DNA of 64,000 nucleotides from Acidobacteriota bacterium (GTDB lineage Bacteria > Acidobacteriota > Aminicenantia > Aminicenantales > Saccharicenantaceae). The stretch's first letter is position 1; each line of letters starts with the position of its first letter. Positions 1 to 8,409 of the stretch are shown here, piece by piece. Made by a program: the position numbers and the translations under genes. The notes under the pieces are model-generated. The model worked only from the letters and a program-made list of their open reading frames with translations. It made no database searches and was not told the origin of the DNA. The stretch is from positions 310,001-374,000 of the forward strand of contig JAKLEN010000002.1 in the NCBI GenBank assembly GCA_022711665.1. The letters are read 5' to 3'.

Positions 1-2
1 AG

Positions 3-236
3 GGCGCGCCGGAGCTCGGCTGGGCCCCGTTCGCGCCGGCCGGTTCGGTCCAGGGCAAGGTGACGTCGACCGCCCTGGCCAAGGAGATGAAGATCTGGGC
101 CCGCATGGGGCATCCCTGCGGCCGGGACTTCAGCGCCGCGGGCTTCCTGGCCGCCCACCCCGAGTACGCCTGGCAGGAACCCTACCTGAAAGACCTCAAG
201 GCCTCTCCCTGGACGCTCTTCCAGGCCGGGAAGTAG
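3..236 (+). CDS. C-terminal fragment of an unrecognised protein
   Basis: An open frame enters from the left edge and ends at TAG 234-236, giving about 77 residues. The fragment is rich in Trp, Pro and Ala, has a single Cys (in GHPCGRD) and ends in LFQAGK. There is no start codon context, membrane segment or motif I can assign. Codon use matches the neighbours, with a G/C-rich third position, so it is probably the true end of a gene whose body lies outside the window. The next gene is on the opposite strand and converges with it, with a 15-base gap. I do not assign a function. Confidence 0.55.
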   Translation, partial: GAPELGWAPFAPAGSVQGKVTSTALAKEMKIWARMGHPCGRDFSAAGFLAAHPEYAWQEPYLKDLKASPWTLFQAGK

Positions 237-251
237 CCTCCGGCCCGGGGC

Positions 252-1256
252 TCAGGCCGCCTTGTTGAATTCCGCGACGGCGCGGAAGAAGCCGTTCAGG
301 TTGGCCAGCGGCGCACCCGGCGGGATCTCGCAGCCGGAAGAGACGGCGAAATTCGGGTAGGGCCGGGTGGCCTCGAGCAGGGCCCGGGCGGCCTCCCCGA
401 CCGACTGCGGCGTGCCCTTCTGGAAAAGCTTGATCGCGTCGAGGTTGCCGATCAGGACCGTCTCGGGGGTCAGCCGTCCCAGGGCCGCGGCCAGGTCCAC
501 GTGGGCGCCGAGATGATAGACCCCGGCTCCCGACTCCAGGATGGCGTCCAGGTGGGCGTTCGAGGCCCGGCAGTTGTGGAGGACGACCGCGAATTCAGGG
601 GCCTCGATGGCCTTGATGATGCGCTTGACGAAGGGCGTCGAGAAGCGGGCCAGGTCCTCGGGAGACAGGCGGCCGGCCGCGCCCTCGGCCACGATGATGC
701 CCCAGGCCCCCGTCTCGCGGAATTCCAGGGCATAGCGGCAGAGGAAGCCCGTGACCGTGTCCAGCAGGCTCTCGACCATGTCCGGGTCGGCGGCCGTGGC
801 GGCCAGGGTCTCCTTGAGCCCGGCGAGATGCGTGGCCAGCGTGAACGGCCCCAGCATGGCCCCGAGGACGGGGACGGATTCGCCGACCTCGGCGGTCAGT
901 CGCCAGGCCGTCTCGAGCGGCACGCGGGTCCGGGCGTCGCCGGGAACGGGGTCGGCCAGCGAGGCCAGGTCGGCGGGGCCGGAGACGATCCGGTCGACAA
1001 GCGACGGCCGCTCGCGGGCGGAGAACCGGACCTCCGCGCCGTAGGCCTCCGCCTCGACGGTCGTGTCGATGGCCGTGACGAGGACGGGCGTCCGGTAGCG
1101 GTCCTGGAGGGCCATGACCGCCTTGAACTGGGAGCCGGGAACGCTGACGATATCCTCTACCGATTCCCCGGTGATGGCCAGCCCGGAGTAGGCGCAAAGA
1201 GGCATGGCCAGCCGTCCCGGAAAGTCCCTGACGAATTTCGCGAAGCGAGTGTCCAT
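252..1256 (-). CDS. Uroporphyrinogen decarboxylase-fold methyltransferase, MtaA/CmuA type
   Basis: Protein of 334 aa with the URO-D TIM-barrel fold. It has the zinc ligands of the corrinoid:thiol methyltransferases: His227-x-Cys229 (LHNCR) and a distal Cys309 (SSGCEIPPG). This His-x-Cys...Cys set defines MtaA/MtbA/CmuA proteins, which move methyl groups between a corrinoid protein and a thiol, and is absent from true HemE. I therefore read it as a cytosolic methyltransferase; its substrate is unknown and no corrinoid protein lies beside it. Start: an ATG at 1268 overlaps the apparent -10 box, so ATG 1256 (MDTRF) is preferred and the mRNA would be leaderless. Single gene, convergent with the fragment to its left. 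Confidence 0.8.
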   Translation of the reverse strand: MDTRFAKFVRDFPGRLAMPLCAYSGLAITGESVEDIVSVPGSQFKAVMALQDRYRTPVLVTAIDTTVEAEAYGAEVRFSARERPSLVDRIVSGPADLASLADPVPGDARTRVPLETAWRLTAEVGESVPVLGAMLGPFTLATHLAGLKETLAATAADPDMVESLLDTVTGFLCRYALEFRETGAWGIIVAEGAAGRLSPEDLARFSTPFVKRIIKAIEAPEFAVVLHNCRASNAHLDAILESGAGVYHLGAHVDLAAALGRLTPETVLIGNLDAIKLFQKGTPQSVGEAARALLEATRPYPNFAVSSGCEIPPGAPLANLNGFFRAVAEFNKAA

Positions 1257-1266
1257 TTCGCCGATC

Positions 1267-1296
1267 ATCTTAGCTCAACCCCCCCGGAGGGGTCAA
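1267..1296 (-). promoter_or_regulatory. Sigma70-type promoter of the MtaA-like gene
   Basis: On the minus strand, TTGACC (1296-1291), 18 bases, then TAAGAT (1272-1267). The -10 box overlaps an upstream in-frame ATG at 1268. Transcription should therefore begin just before ATG 1256, with essentially no 5' leader. Confidence 0.6.
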
Positions 1297-1462
1297 ACCC
1301 GCCTTTTCGAACGAACCCCGGGGGTCCGATCTTTCTCCGCCCGCCTGGCAACGTTCCGGCCCGTCCCGCCGTATCCTTTTATGGGCGGAAGGGTTCCGGA
1401 GATCTCTGGCGGGCGGTCTTGGGCCTGAGGGGCGTTGCCCGTCCGCCGTCGAGGAGTCAAGC

Positions 1463-4219
1463 ATGAACAAAGCCATCCTCCGGGTCCTGGCGTTCGGTTG
1501 CGTCCTGGCCGGCGCGGCCCTGGCCCCCGAGGCCTCCGCCGGTCCCTTTCCGGCCCCGGGCCTTCGCGAGGCCCGGAAGGCGGCCGGCGTTGTCCAGCAG
1601 GCCGCTCCGCCCGTCAAGACCGTCCGGGCCGTCCGGACGCCCGGGCCCGTCGCCCTGGACGGGCGTCTCGACGAAGCCGTCTGGAAAAGCGCGCCGGCGG
1701 CCTCGGGCTTCACCCAAAACGACCCCCAGGACGGCGCTTCGGCCACCGAGCCGACCGAGGTCTGGGTGGCCTACGACGACCACGCCCTGTACGTCGCCGC
1801 CTTCTGCCACGACTCCCAACCGGCCAAGATCCGCAAGCGCCTCGGCCGCCGCGATTCCCAGACCGACTCCGACTGGTTCGCCGTCCTCGTCGATCCCTAT
1901 TTCGACAAGTGCTCCGGCTATTACTTTGTCGCCAACCCGGCCGGCTCCATCACCGACGGCGCTCTCTCCAACGACATCAGCGAGGACGATTCCTGGGACG
2001 GCGTCTGGGAGAACAAGGCTGCCGTCAACGGCGGAGGCTGGACGATCGAGATCCGCATCCCCTTCAACCAGATCCGCTTCCCGAAGAAGGACGAATACGT
2101 CTGGGGCGTCAACTTCAAACGCATGGTCCGGCGCAAGAACGAGACGACCAGCTTCAGCTGGGTGCCGAAGAACGAAACGGCCAATGTCTCGCGCTTCGCC
2201 CGGCTCGAGGGCCTGCGCGGCATCAGCCCGGGCGGGCGGATCGAGTTCATGCCCTACGCCGTGGCCCAGGCCCAGTTCCGCCCGGCCCAGGAAGGAAATC
2301 CGTTCGAGACCGGACACCGGGCGACCGGCAACGCCGGGTTCGACCTCAAGCTCGGCCTGAAGAGCAACCTGACGCTCGACGCGACGGTCAATCCGGACTT
2401 CGGCCAGGTCGAGGTCGATCCGGCCGTTCTCAACCTGTCCGCCTACGAGACCTACTACGAGGAAAAGCGGCCGTTCTTCATCGAGGGCGCGGCCCTGTTC
2501 AACAATTTCGGGCGCGGCGGCGTGTTCCTCAACGCCAGCATCAACTGGCCGCAGCCGAGGTTCTTCTACAGCCGGCGGATCGGGCGCGAGCCGCAGGGCG
2601 CCGTCACCGGGGACGGCTATTCCCGCGTCCCCGACCGGACGACCATCCTGGGCGCGGCCAAGCTGACCGGCAAGCTGGGCGGCAGCTGGAACGTCGGCTG
2701 GCTCAACGCGATCACCGGCAGCGAGTTCGCCGAGATCGACCTGCTCGGGACGCGCCTGCGCCAGAAGGTCGAACCGCTCTCGTACTACGGCGCGCTGCGC
2801 ATCCAGAAGGAATTCGCCGGAGGGCGGAACGGCCTCGGCTTCCTGGCCACGGGGGTGGCACGCGACCTTGACGGCGCCGGGGCGGACGACGAGGCGCTGG
2901 CCGGCCTGCTCGGCCGGAACGCCTTCTCTGTGGCCGCGGACGGCTGGCTCTCCCTCGACCCGAAGAAGAGCTGGGTCATCGGCGGCTGGGCCGGAGCGAC
3001 GCGCGTCGAGGGCACGGCCGCGGACATCCTGCGGCTCCAGAACTCGTCCGTGCATTACTTCCAGAGGCCCGACGCCACCCACATCGAGGTCGACCCCGCG
3101 GCGACGAGCCTGAGCGGCTGGGCGGGCCGGATCAGCCTGGCCAAGCAGAGCGGCCGCTTCCTTTTCCTGGCCAACGCCGGAGCCATCTCGCCGGGCTTCG
3201 ACCCGAACGACATCGGATTCCAGTACGGCGCCTCCGATATCGTCAATCTCCAGGTCCTCCCGGGCTACCAGTGGACGAAGCCGGGCAAGGTCTTCCGCTC
3301 GGCCCTGGTCGTCGGCGGCCTGTTCCGGAACTACGATTTCGGCGGCAACAAGATCTGGGACGGCGGGCTGATCGAGTTCCAGGGGGAGCTGCGGAACTTC
3401 TGGGTATTCGACGCCGTGTTCGCCTACAATCCCGAGACCATGAGCAAGAACCTGACCCGGGGCGGGCCGCTGGCCCTCATTCCTTCGGGCTGGGAAGCGG
3501 ACCTGAGCCTCTACACCGACAACCGCAAGCCGGTCGTTTTCGAGTTCTACGGCACGACGTACCAGCGGCCGCGGGCCGGGACGGAGTGGAGCGGCCAGCT
3601 CTCGGCCCGCTGGAAGCCGATGTCGAACCTGAGCCTGTCGGTCGGACCGACCCTCGGTCTCTCGAAGAACGACATCCAGTGGGTGACGCGCGTCGACGAC
3701 GCGCTGATGACGGCGACCTACGGCCGCCGCTACGTCTTCGGGCGGATCGACGAGAAGGTCCTGGGGAGCGATGTCCGGGTGGACTGGACCTTCACCCCGC
3801 GGCTGACGCTCCAGGCCTACATCCAGCCCTTCCTGGCGGTCGGGCATTATGACCTGTTCAAGGAGCTGGCCGCGCCGAAAACGTTCGATTACAGCGTCTA
3901 CGGGGCGGACGGCGGCCCGTCGACGATCTCCTATGACGGCGCGACGGGGGCCTACACGGTCGATCCGGACGGGGCCGCCGGCGCGGCCGCGCCGTTCAGC
4001 TTCGGCGATCCCGATTTCAACTACAAATCGCTGCGGGGCACCGTGGTCCTGCGCTGGGAGTTCCGGCCGGGATCCCTCCTGTACCTGGTCTGGACGCAGA
4101 ACCGGGCCGACTACGCCAACCCCGGCCGCCTGCGTCTCTGGCGCGACCTGGGCGACCTCTTCTCCGCCCCCGGCGACAACATCTTCCTGCTCAAGGTCTC
4201 CTACCGCTGGAACCTCTAG
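1463..4219 (+). CDS. DUF5916 protein with N-terminal CBM9-like domain (outer membrane)
   Basis: Secreted 918-aa protein. Residues 1-28 form a signal peptide ending near EASAG. Residues ~48-225 are a CBM9/DOMON-like sandwich (DGRLDEAVW and WTIEIRIPF are typical). Residues ~230-918 match DUF5916, with the hallmark YYEEKRPFFIEG segment and many amphipathic strands. The last strand ends in an aromatic-rich VSYRWNL, as in outer-membrane barrels, so I expect an outer-membrane protein with a periplasmic or surface carbohydrate-binding-like module. The family is common in Bacteroidota and Acidobacteriota, often beside peptidases, but has no proven activity. The start has a GAGGAG Shine-Dalgarno sequence 7 bases upstream. 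It appears monocistronic and ends at the 4234-4291 hairpin. Confidence 0.85.
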   Translation: MNKAILRVLAFGCVLAGAALAPEASAGPFPAPGLREARKAAGVVQQAAPPVKTVRAVRTPGPVALDGRLDEAVWKSAPAASGFTQNDPQDGASATEPTEVWVAYDDHALYVAAFCHDSQPAKIRKRLGRRDSQTDSDWFAVLVDPYFDKCSGYYFVANPAGSITDGALSNDISEDDSWDGVWENKAAVNGGGWTIEIRIPFNQIRFPKKDEYVWGVNFKRMVRRKNETTSFSWVPKNETANVSRFARLEGLRGISPGGRIEFMPYAVAQAQFRPAQEGNPFETGHRATGNAGFDLKLGLKSNLTLDATVNPDFGQVEVDPAVLNLSAYETYYEEKRPFFIEGAALFNNFGRGGVFLNASINWPQPRFFYSRRIGREPQGAVTGDGYSRVPDRTTILGAAKLTGKLGGSWNVGWLNAITGSEFAEIDLLGTRLRQKVEPLSYYGALRIQKEFAGGRNGLGFLATGVARDLDGAGADDEALAGLLGRNAFSVAADGWLSLDPKKSWVIGGWAGATRVEGTAADILRLQNSSVHYFQRPDATHIEVDPAATSLSGWAGRISLAKQSGRFLFLANAGAISPGFDPNDIGFQYGASDIVNLQVLPGYQWTKPGKVFRSALVVGGLFRNYDFGGNKIWDGGLIEFQGELRNFWVFDAVFAYNPETMSKNLTRGGPLALIPSGWEADLSLYTDNRKPVVFEFYGTTYQRPRAGTEWSGQLSARWKPMSNLSLSVGPTLGLSKNDIQWVTRVDDALMTATYGRRYVFGRIDEKVLGSDVRVDWTFTPRLTLQAYIQPFLAVGHYDLFKELAAPKTFDYSVYGADGGPSTISYDGATGAYTVDPDGAAGAAAPFSFGDPDFNYKSLRGTVVLRWEFRPGSLLYLVWTQNRADYANPGRLRLWRDLGDLFSAPGDNIFLLKVSYRWNL

Positions 4220-4233
4220 CCGGCGTGATCACA

Positions 4234-4291
4234 GAGGGGGTCAAACCTGCCTTTTACCCGCTTTTGGGTGAAGGGCAGGTTTGACCCCCTC
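4234..4291. terminator. Long palindrome between convergent genes; bidirectional terminator or REP-like element
   Basis: Arms 4234-4251 and 4274-4291 are perfect 18-base inverted copies. The inner bases (CCTTTTACCC against GGGTGAAGG) extend the stem with small bulges, so 58 bases fold into one hairpin. It lies in the 78-base gap between the convergent DUF5916 and MFS genes and is followed on the plus strand by TTTT (4292-4295). Position and shape suit a shared terminator. The arm sequence (GGGGGTCAAACCTGCC) could also be a dispersed palindromic repeat. Confidence 0.65.
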
Positions 4292-4297
4292 TTTTCG

Positions 4298-5584
4298 CTA
4301 GCGTTTTTCGAGATGGGGGCGCAGGGCGGAGAAGGCGATCGTGATCAGGAGGCAGACGGCGGCGCAGCCATACCAGACCGCGTCGGGGCCCAGCCCGTCA
4401 TAGACCGCGGTGCCGGCCGCCGGCCCGACGACGAAGGCCAGGGAGAAGGCGAAGCTGTTCAGCCCCATGTAGCGGCCCCGGTTCGAGTCGTCGGCCCGGG
4501 CCGCGACCAGGGCCGTCACCAGGGGCATGCTCAGCATCTCACCGAAGGTCCAGACGGCCACGGTCAGGGCCCCGAAGGCCAAGCCCCGCCCCAGGGGCAT
4601 CAAGCCCAGGCCGAGGCCCAGCAGAACGAACGACAGGTTGATCGTCCGGGTCAGCGGGTATTTCCGGATCCTCTCCATCAGGATCATCTCCAGGAGGACG
4701 ATCAGGACGGTATTGACCGCGTACAGCTGCCCGATGCGGTCTTCGGCCAGGCCGTAGACGTTCCGGATGTAGATGGGGAAGGTCGCCAGGACCTGGATGA
4801 AGACGATGCTCCAGACGAAGAAGATGCCCATCATCAGCAGGAAGGGCACATCGCGCCAGGGCGAGCGGGAGCCAGGGACGGCCGCGGCAGGCGGCCCGGG
4901 AGGGTACGTCGCGGTCCGGGCTCCGGCCGTAGCCGCCGACGGCCCCGTCGCCGCCCCCGCCGCCCGGCCGTCCGGGGCGGCGGCGCCCCGCCACAGCAGG
5001 ACGAAGACCGCGGCCGCCGCCAGCGACGTCAGGCCGTCGGCCCAGAACAGGAGGTCGTAGCTGCGGACGGCCAGCACGCCGCCGACGGCCGGGCCGATGG
5101 TCGCGCCCAGGTTGGTGGCCAGCCGGTTGAGCGCGAAGCCCTTGACCCGGACCTCCGGCGGGCAGATCCCTGACATCGACGTCGCGTTGGCCGGGAAGAG
5201 CATGCCCGAGAAAAGGGCCAGGCCGAAAAGCAGGGGGATTATCCCGGCCAGGGTCCGGACCTGGCCCAACCCAAGGAGCAGGACGCCGCTGAGGGCCAAG
5301 CTCATCTTCTGGACGCGGATGGACCCGGCCCGGTCGGCCAGCCAGCCCCCGGCGAAGGCCCCGGCCAGCGAGCCGAGGCCGTAGAGGCCGAGGACCTGGC
5401 CCGCCCGCGCGGCCGTCAGGCCGAGCTTCCGGGTCAGGTAGAGGGACAGGAAGAAAAAGACCATCGAGCCGGACGAGTTGACCAGGTTGACCGCGAAGAG
5501 GATCCAGGCCCGCCGCGGCAGGCCTTGCCACGCCCGGACGTACTCGCCGGCGATGGAACGGATAGGTCGAAAGCGTCGTGTCAC
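4298..5584 (-). CDS. Major facilitator superfamily transporter
   Basis: Multi-pass inner-membrane protein of 428 aa with about 12 hydrophobic helices in two halves. A soluble Gly/Ala/Pro-rich loop near residues 205-240 separates them. The loop after helix 2 carries the MFS motif-A-like GGWLADRAGSIRVQ. The start is GTG 5584, whose G-TGA overlaps the tag stop by four bases (GTGA). That is a classic translational-coupling arrangement, and it beats an upstream ATG (5632) that would give a 52-base overlap. Probably an efflux-type carrier for a small molecule; nothing shows the substrate. Co-transcribed with tag upstream. Confidence 0.8.
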   Translation of the reverse strand: MTRRFRPIRSIAGEYVRAWQGLPRRAWILFAVNLVNSSGSMVFFFLSLYLTRKLGLTAARAGQVLGLYGLGSLAGAFAGGWLADRAGSIRVQKMSLALSGVLLLGLGQVRTLAGIIPLLFGLALFSGMLFPANATSMSGICPPEVRVKGFALNRLATNLGATIGPAVGGVLAVRSYDLLFWADGLTSLAAAAVFVLLWRGAAAPDGRAAGAATGPSAATAGARTATYPPGPPAAAVPGSRSPWRDVPFLLMMGIFFVWSIVFIQVLATFPIYIRNVYGLAEDRIGQLYAVNTVLIVLLEMILMERIRKYPLTRTINLSFVLLGLGLGLMPLGRGLAFGALTVAVWTFGEMLSMPLVTALVAARADDSNRGRYMGLNSFAFSLAFVVGPAAGTAVYDGLGPDAVWYGCAAVCLLITIAFSALRPHLEKR

Positions 5585-6189
5585 GGCCGTCGGGACGATC
5601 CTGAGTGATCGAGCTCCCGGTAGCGGAAGCATGTGACCAGGTGGTCGTTGACCATGCCGGTGGCCTGCATGTGCGAGTAGACGACGGTCGACCCGACGAA
5701 CTTGAAGCCCCTGGCCTTGAGGTCCAGGCTGATCGCGTCCGACAGCGGCGACCGGGCCGGCATCTCGGCGAACGACTTCAAGCCGCTGCGCAGCGGCCGG
5801 CCGCCGACGAACCCCCAGATGTACCGGTCGAAGGTGCCGAACTCCTTCCGGACCTCGAGGAAGCGCCGGGCGTTATTGATCGCGCCCAGGATCTTCAGCC
5901 GGTTGCGGATGATCCCCGCGTCTCCCAGCAGCCGCCGCACGTCCCGGGCCGTGAACCGGGCCACCTTCTCCGGGTCGAAATCCCGGAAAGCCCGCCGGAA
6001 ATTCTCGCGCTTGTCGAGGACGAGCTTCCAGCTCAGGCCGGCCTGCATGCCCTCGAGGATCAGGAACTCGAAGATCCTGCGGTCGTCATGGAGCGGCGTC
6101 CCCCACTCGCGGTCGTGGTATTCCCGCATCAGCGGGTCGTCGAGCGCGCCCCAACAGCGCGTCCTCGCCCGTCGGTCCGGTCCGGCCAT
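5581..6189 (-). CDS. tag: DNA-3-methyladenine glycosylase I
   Basis: Cytosolic base-excision repair enzyme that removes 3-methyladenine from alkylated DNA; 202 aa, close to the usual ~190. It keeps the structural zinc site: Cys12 and His25 at the N terminus, and His183-x3-Cys187 (NDHLVTCF) near the C terminus, with the same spacing as E. coli Tag (C4, H17, H175, C179). The family signature HDREWG follows Cys12, and GMQAGLSW carries the conserved pocket. Start ATG 6189 is chosen because GAGGTG sits just before it. A GTG two codons upstream is part of that ribosome binding site. First gene of a two-gene operon with the MFS transporter. Confidence 0.92.
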   Translation of the reverse strand: MAGPDRRARTRCWGALDDPLMREYHDREWGTPLHDDRRIFEFLILEGMQAGLSWKLVLDKRENFRRAFRDFDPEKVARFTARDVRRLLGDAGIIRNRLKILGAINNARRFLEVRKEFGTFDRYIWGFVGGRPLRSGLKSFAEMPARSPLSDAISLDLKARGFKFVGSTVVYSHMQATGMVNDHLVTCFRYRELDHSGSSRRP

Positions 6190-6249
6190 GATCACCTCGC
6201 CCGCTCCATCTTAGCACAGCGGCGGCGCCGGCGCCCAGCCGCCGGCCTC

Positions 6250-6278
6250 TTGAATAATTCCGATAATAATGGTAGTAT
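6250..6278 (+). promoter_or_regulatory. Promoter of the sulfur operon
   Basis: TTGAAT (6250-6255), 17 bases, TAGTAT (6273-6278), in a short AT-rich patch. Start codon 6309 follows after a leader of about 25 bases containing GGAGGG. Confidence 0.6.
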
Positions 6279-6308
6279 TTCAGGGCCGGAGGGAAAAAGG
6301 GGCCGTCC

Positions 6309-7562
6309 ATGAAGCGACTTGTCATCCTCGGGGCCGGGACGGGCGGCACGGCCCTGGCCCACATCCTCCGCCGGCGCCTCTCCCCGGCCGCCTGGGCCAT
6401 CACGGTCGTGGACCGCAGCCCGGACCATTACTACCAGCCGGGGTTCCTCTTCGTCCCCTTCGGCCTGTATGCCCCCCGGCGGCTGGTCAGGGAGCGGGCC
6501 GGGCTCCTGCCCGGAGACGTCGAGCTGGTCATCGCCCCGATCGAGGGGATCGACCCGGCCGCAAACGAGGTCCGGATCGGCGGCGGCGAGGCCCTGCCCT
6601 ACGATATCCTCGTCATCGCCACCGGCTGCGACATCGCGCCCGGGGAGACGCCCGGCCTGCTCGACGACTGGCGCGTGACGGCTTTCGACTTCTACACGCC
6701 CGGCGGCAGCGCGGCGCTGGCCCGCCGGCTCGAGTCGTTCCAGGGCGGGACGCTGGCCGTCCATGTCAACGAGATGCCCATCAAGTGCCCGGTCGCCCCG
6801 CTCGAGTTCGCCTTCCTCGCCGATTGGCACTTCCTCCGGCGCGGCCTGCGGGAAGCGGTCGACATCGTTTTCGTCACCCCCCTGTCCGGACCCTTCACCA
6901 AGCCCGCGGCCTCGGCCGCCCTCGGCGCCCTCCTCGGTGAGAGGGGGATCCGCGTCGTCCCCGATTTCGCCGCCGAGCGCGTCGACGCCGCGGCCCGCAA
7001 GCTCGTGGGCTACGACGGCCGCGAGGTCGCCTACGACCTTCTCGTCTCCGTGCCGACCAACATGGGCGACCAGGTCGTCGGGGACTCCGGCCTGGGCGAC
7101 GAGCTGCGCTTCGTGCCGACCGATCCGAAGACGCTCCGCTCGAAGAGCCACGAGAACATCTTCGTCATCGGCGACGCGGCGAACGTGCCCGCGTCGAAGG
7201 CCGGCTCGGTCGTCCACTTCCAGGCCCGGACGGTGGCCGGCAACGTCGAGCGGGCCGCCGCCGGGCGGCCCCTGGCCGCGGAGTTCGACGGGCACGCCAA
7301 CTGCTTCATCGAAACGGGCCGCGGCCGGGCCATCCTGATCGACTTCAACTACGAGGTCGAGCCGCTCCCCGGCCGCTTCCCCTTCCCGCTCGTCGGCCCG
7401 CTGCCGCTCCTCAAGCCGAGCCGGCTCAACCACTGGGCCAAGCTCGCCTTCCGGCCGATCTACTGGCGCCTGATGCTCCGGGGGCGGCCCCTGCCTTTCA
7501 TCTCCGACCGGATGGCGATGGCCGGCAAGAAACGCCCGCCCGCCGCGGGCGCGACCGCATAG
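6309..7562 (+). CDS. Sulfide:quinone oxidoreductase-like FAD flavoprotein
   Basis: Protein of 417 aa of the two-dinucleotide-binding-domain flavoprotein group. FAD Rossmann motif GAGTGG at residues 8-13, ATGCD at 104-108, and the second FAD motif IGDAANVPASKAG at 287-299. Three cysteines sit where SQR enzymes have theirs: C107, C160 (MPIKCP) and C332 (NCFIETG). This supports sulfide or persulfide chemistry and sulfur transfer to quinone or another acceptor. The C terminus is amphipathic, suggesting peripheral inner-membrane binding. First gene of a three-gene operon with TusE/DsrC-like and DsrE-like partners, which argues that the oxidised sulfur is passed on as protein persulfide. It could also be a non-respiratory SQR-like protein. 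Confidence 0.82.
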   Translation: MKRLVILGAGTGGTALAHILRRRLSPAAWAITVVDRSPDHYYQPGFLFVPFGLYAPRRLVRERAGLLPGDVELVIAPIEGIDPAANEVRIGGGEALPYDILVIATGCDIAPGETPGLLDDWRVTAFDFYTPGGSAALARRLESFQGGTLAVHVNEMPIKCPVAPLEFAFLADWHFLRRGLREAVDIVFVTPLSGPFTKPAASAALGALLGERGIRVVPDFAAERVDAAARKLVGYDGREVAYDLLVSVPTNMGDQVVGDSGLGDELRFVPTDPKTLRSKSHENIFVIGDAANVPASKAGSVVHFQARTVAGNVERAAAGRPLAAEFDGHANCFIETGRGRAILIDFNYEVEPLPGRFPFPLVGPLPLLKPSRLNHWAKLAFRPIYWRLMLRGRPLPFISDRMAMAGKKRPPAAGATA

Positions 7563-7596
7563 AGAGGACCGCATCGAACCCCAGGGAGGAGCGACA

Positions 7597-7914
7597 ATGC
7601 CGCAGAGACAGTACGGAACGGCCGTCGTCGACGTCGACGCCGAGGGCTTCATGACCGACCCGTCGCGATGGACGCGAGAGATCGCCGCGGCCATCGCCCG
7701 GGAGGAGGGGATCGCCGAGCTCACGCCGGCCCATTGGAACGTCATCGAGCACATGCAGAAGGAGTTCCGGGAGACGGGCCAGGCGCCGAGCATCCGCCGC
7801 CTCAGCAAGGGCAGCGTCGTCAGCGTCAAGGACCTCTACGCCCTCTTCCCCGGCGGCCCGGCCAGGAAGGCGGCCAGGATCGCCGGCTTGAAGAAGCCGG
7901 AAGGCTGCGTCTGA
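7597..7914 (+). CDS. TusE/DsrC/DsvC-family sulfur-relay protein
   Basis: Small cytosolic protein (105 aa) of the DsrC/TusE family, recognisable by AHWNVIEHMQKEFRETGQAP and the C-terminal arm ending GLKKPEGCV. The penultimate Cys104 is the conserved sulfur-carrying residue. The second cysteine of true DsrC, about ten residues earlier in the arm, is replaced by Ala here (KAARIAG). The protein can therefore carry a persulfide but cannot form the DsrC intramolecular trisulfide, which makes it TusE-like. It lies 34 bases after the SQR-like gene and 15 before the DsrE-like gene. There is a GGAGGAG ribosome binding site. Confidence 0.85.
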   Translation: MPQRQYGTAVVDVDAEGFMTDPSRWTREIAAAIAREEGIAELTPAHWNVIEHMQKEFRETGQAPSIRRLSKGSVVSVKDLYALFPGGPARKAARIAGLKKPEGCV

Positions 7915-7929
7915 AGCCGGGAGGGCGCC

Positions 7930-8397
7930 ATGGACGGCAAGATCGAGAAAGTTTCGATCGTCATCTCCAAGGGCGGGCTGGACGGCGTCTACCCCGGCCT
8001 GATCATGGCCAACGGGGCCCGTATGGAGGGCATCGAGGCGAACCTGTTCTTCACCTTCTTCGGCCTCGACGCCATCACGACGAAGCGGATGGGCCGGATC
8101 AAGGTGGCCACCGTCGGCAACCCGGGCCTGCACCTGCCCTCGCTCGCCGGCATCCTGCCGGGCTTCTCGGCCCTGGCTACGGCGATGATGAAGAAGGCCA
8201 TGGACAAGATCGACATCCCGCCCGTGCCCGAGTTCATCGCCATGGTCGCCGACGCCGGATGCAGGCTTTACGCCTGCAAGGCCACCGTCGACATGTTCGG
8301 GCTGAAGAAAGAGGACTTCTGCCCGCAGGTCGACTCGATCATCAACGTCGGGAAGTTCTACGCCATCTCGGCCGGCGGACAGATCATCTTCACCTGA
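7930..8397 (+). CDS. DsrE/DsrF-like (DsrE2) sulfur carrier
   Basis: Protein of 155 aa with the DsrE/F/H-like fold: strand KVSIVISKGG, a Gly-rich region, and a conserved cysteine loop with C111 and C116 (GCRLYAC) followed by C131. DsrE2-type proteins pass sulfane sulfur between carriers such as TusA, DsrC and rhodaneses. A hydrophobic stretch around residues 70-85 is typical of DsrE2 and may give membrane association. Last gene of the SQR-TusE-DsrE operon. Inference: sulfide is oxidised by the flavoprotein and relayed through this protein to TusE. No TusA or rhodanese is present in the window. Confidence 0.82.
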   Translation: MDGKIEKVSIVISKGGLDGVYPGLIMANGARMEGIEANLFFTFFGLDAITTKRMGRIKVATVGNPGLHLPSLAGILPGFSALATAMMKKAMDKIDIPPVPEFIAMVADAGCRLYACKATVDMFGLKKEDFCPQVDSIINVGKFYAISAGGQIIFT

Positions 8398-8409
8398 TCG
8401 ATCGGCCCC

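Noticed and set aside
252..1256. HemE (uroporphyrinogen decarboxylase of heme synthesis)
   Set aside because: The protein has the His-x-Cys...Cys zinc site of MtaA/CmuA methyltransferases, which HemE lacks, and no heme genes are adjacent.
7597..7914. True DsrC of dissimilatory sulfur metabolism
   Set aside because: The second conserved cysteine of the C-terminal arm is Ala and no dsrAB genes are near, so a TusE-like role fits better.
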